From Anaerolineales bacterium (GTDB lineage Bacteria > Chloroflexota > Anaerolineae > Anaerolineales > DRMV01), in contig JALSPT010000181.1 of assembly GCA_026985785.1 (NCBI GenBank), positions 1-30,049 on the forward strand: 30,049 nucleotides of DNA, given 5' to 3'. The notes under the pieces are model-generated. The model did not search any database. It was not told the origin of the DNA and was given only the letters and a program-made list of their open reading frames with translations. Numbering within the stretch: position 1 is the stretch's first letter; every line of letters begins with the position of its first letter. The position numbers were made by a program, and so were the translations under genes. Below, piece by piece: positions 29,692 to 30,049 of this stretch.

Positions 29692-29700
29692 ATTATACCA
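29692..29700 (-). promoter_or_regulatory. Extended -10 promoter placing the sortase start at +1 (leaderless)
   Basis: Minus strand TGG-TATAAT ends at 29692. Seven nt separate it from the A of the sortase ATG (29684), the usual distance to a transcription start. The 7 nt (CCCTCCT) contain no Shine-Dalgarno. Confidence 0.65.
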
Positions 29701-29749
29701 AAAGGGTGATTCCCTCGGCGCGTCGTCGCGAGGTTTTTTCATTCTGGAG

Positions 29750-29755
29750 TATAAT
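29750..29755 (+). promoter_or_regulatory. Candidate -10 box of the DUF4013-type gene
   Basis: TATAAT about 51 nt before the ATG at 29807. No TGn extension and no evident -35, so support is moderate. Confidence 0.4.
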
Positions 29756-29806
29756 GTAAAGGAATGTACTTTTCGCGCAGACTTTCTTTTGGAAGGAGAG
29801 GACTGA

Positions 29807-30049
29807 ATGGATATCGGTAAGGCATTTTCTTTCGTGTTCGAGGATGAGGGGTGGATCACCAAACTCCTCATCGGGGGGCTTATCTCACTGATCCCCGTCG
29901 TGGGTACCTTCGTGCTGATAGGGTGGATGTTGGAAATCGGGCGCAGAGTGGCTTCTGGCGAGCCGGCCACCCTCCCGGAATGGAATGATTTCAGCGTGTA
30001 CCTGCTGCGAGGCGTCAAAGCCTTTGTGGTGGGGTTGGTTTACGCCCTT
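29807..30049 (+). CDS. DUF4013-like membrane protein (3' end outside window)
   Basis: 81 residues are visible and the frame is open to the window end. The ATG is preceded by AAGGAGAGGA at good spacing. The start MDIGKAFSFVFEDEGWITKL, followed by a hydrophobic segment (LIGGLISLIPVVGTFVLIGWML) and then GRRVASGEPATLPEWNDF before a second membrane segment, matches the opening of DUF4013 multi-pass membrane proteins. Their function is unknown. The family is assigned from memory of this pattern. Confidence 0.8.
   Translation, partial: MDIGKAFSFVFEDEGWITKLLIGGLISLIPVVGTFVLIGWMLEIGRRVASGEPATLPEWNDFSVYLLRGVKAFVVGLVYAL

Overview
The window is about 30 kb of dense, high-GC bacterial chromosome. Its gene families and sequence style suggest a member of the Chloroflexota, probably Anaerolineae-like. 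This is an inference from the RapA/DrmD-type SNF2 helicase, the GyrA, the suf cluster, the CruF-like protein, the N-terminally extended sortase and the C-rich intergenic repeats; no database search was run. Almost everything is housekeeping or core metabolism. I see no rRNA, tRNA, CRISPR array, insertion sequence or prophage. The only clear selfish element is an intein inside SufB.

Layout. 1-1912 (minus): 5' part of a large SNF2 helicase that runs off the window edge. 2148-8868 (plus): gyrA, a Tat-exported polysaccharide deacetylase-like protein, an ornithine cyclodeaminase-family enzyme, a sarcosine oxidase-like flavoprotein and cinA. 9209-10084 (plus): folD, ending in a strong terminator. 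10208-13662 (minus): dnaG then rpoD. 13824-14777 (plus): an EamA transporter. 14774-17672 (minus): lipoprotein, mtaB, HIT protein and a hypothetical protein. 18078-19064 (plus): 6-phosphofructokinase. 19071-26590 (minus): sufC, sufB with intein, sufD, a small basic protein, sufS, sufU and a CruF-like carotenoid protein. 26821-27843 (plus): a SufR-type Fe-S repressor and a DUF59/SufT-like protein. 27966-28721 (plus): a membrane-anchored coiled-coil protein. 28782-29684 (minus): a sortase. 29807 onward (plus): a DUF4013-type membrane protein cut by the window end.

How it works together. The best integrated unit is the suf regulon. Two divergent sigma-70 promoters have their -35 hexamers inside the two arms of one perfect 10-bp inverted repeat, next to a regulator gene with four clustered cysteines. 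The sufC transcript has a structured leader. An intrinsic terminator lies before sufS, so the operon can deliver unequal amounts of the SufBCD scaffold and the SufS/SufU sulfur-transfer pair.

Non-coding structure is unusually rich. Three intergenic gaps within operons carry C-rich 7-nt tandem repeats, always in the same orientation relative to transcription and always starting at or just after a stop codon. A fourth gap carries five forward and five reverse 8-nt units. Two larger gaps carry G/C-rich multi-hairpin elements. Most candidate promoters have extended -10 (TGn) motifs.
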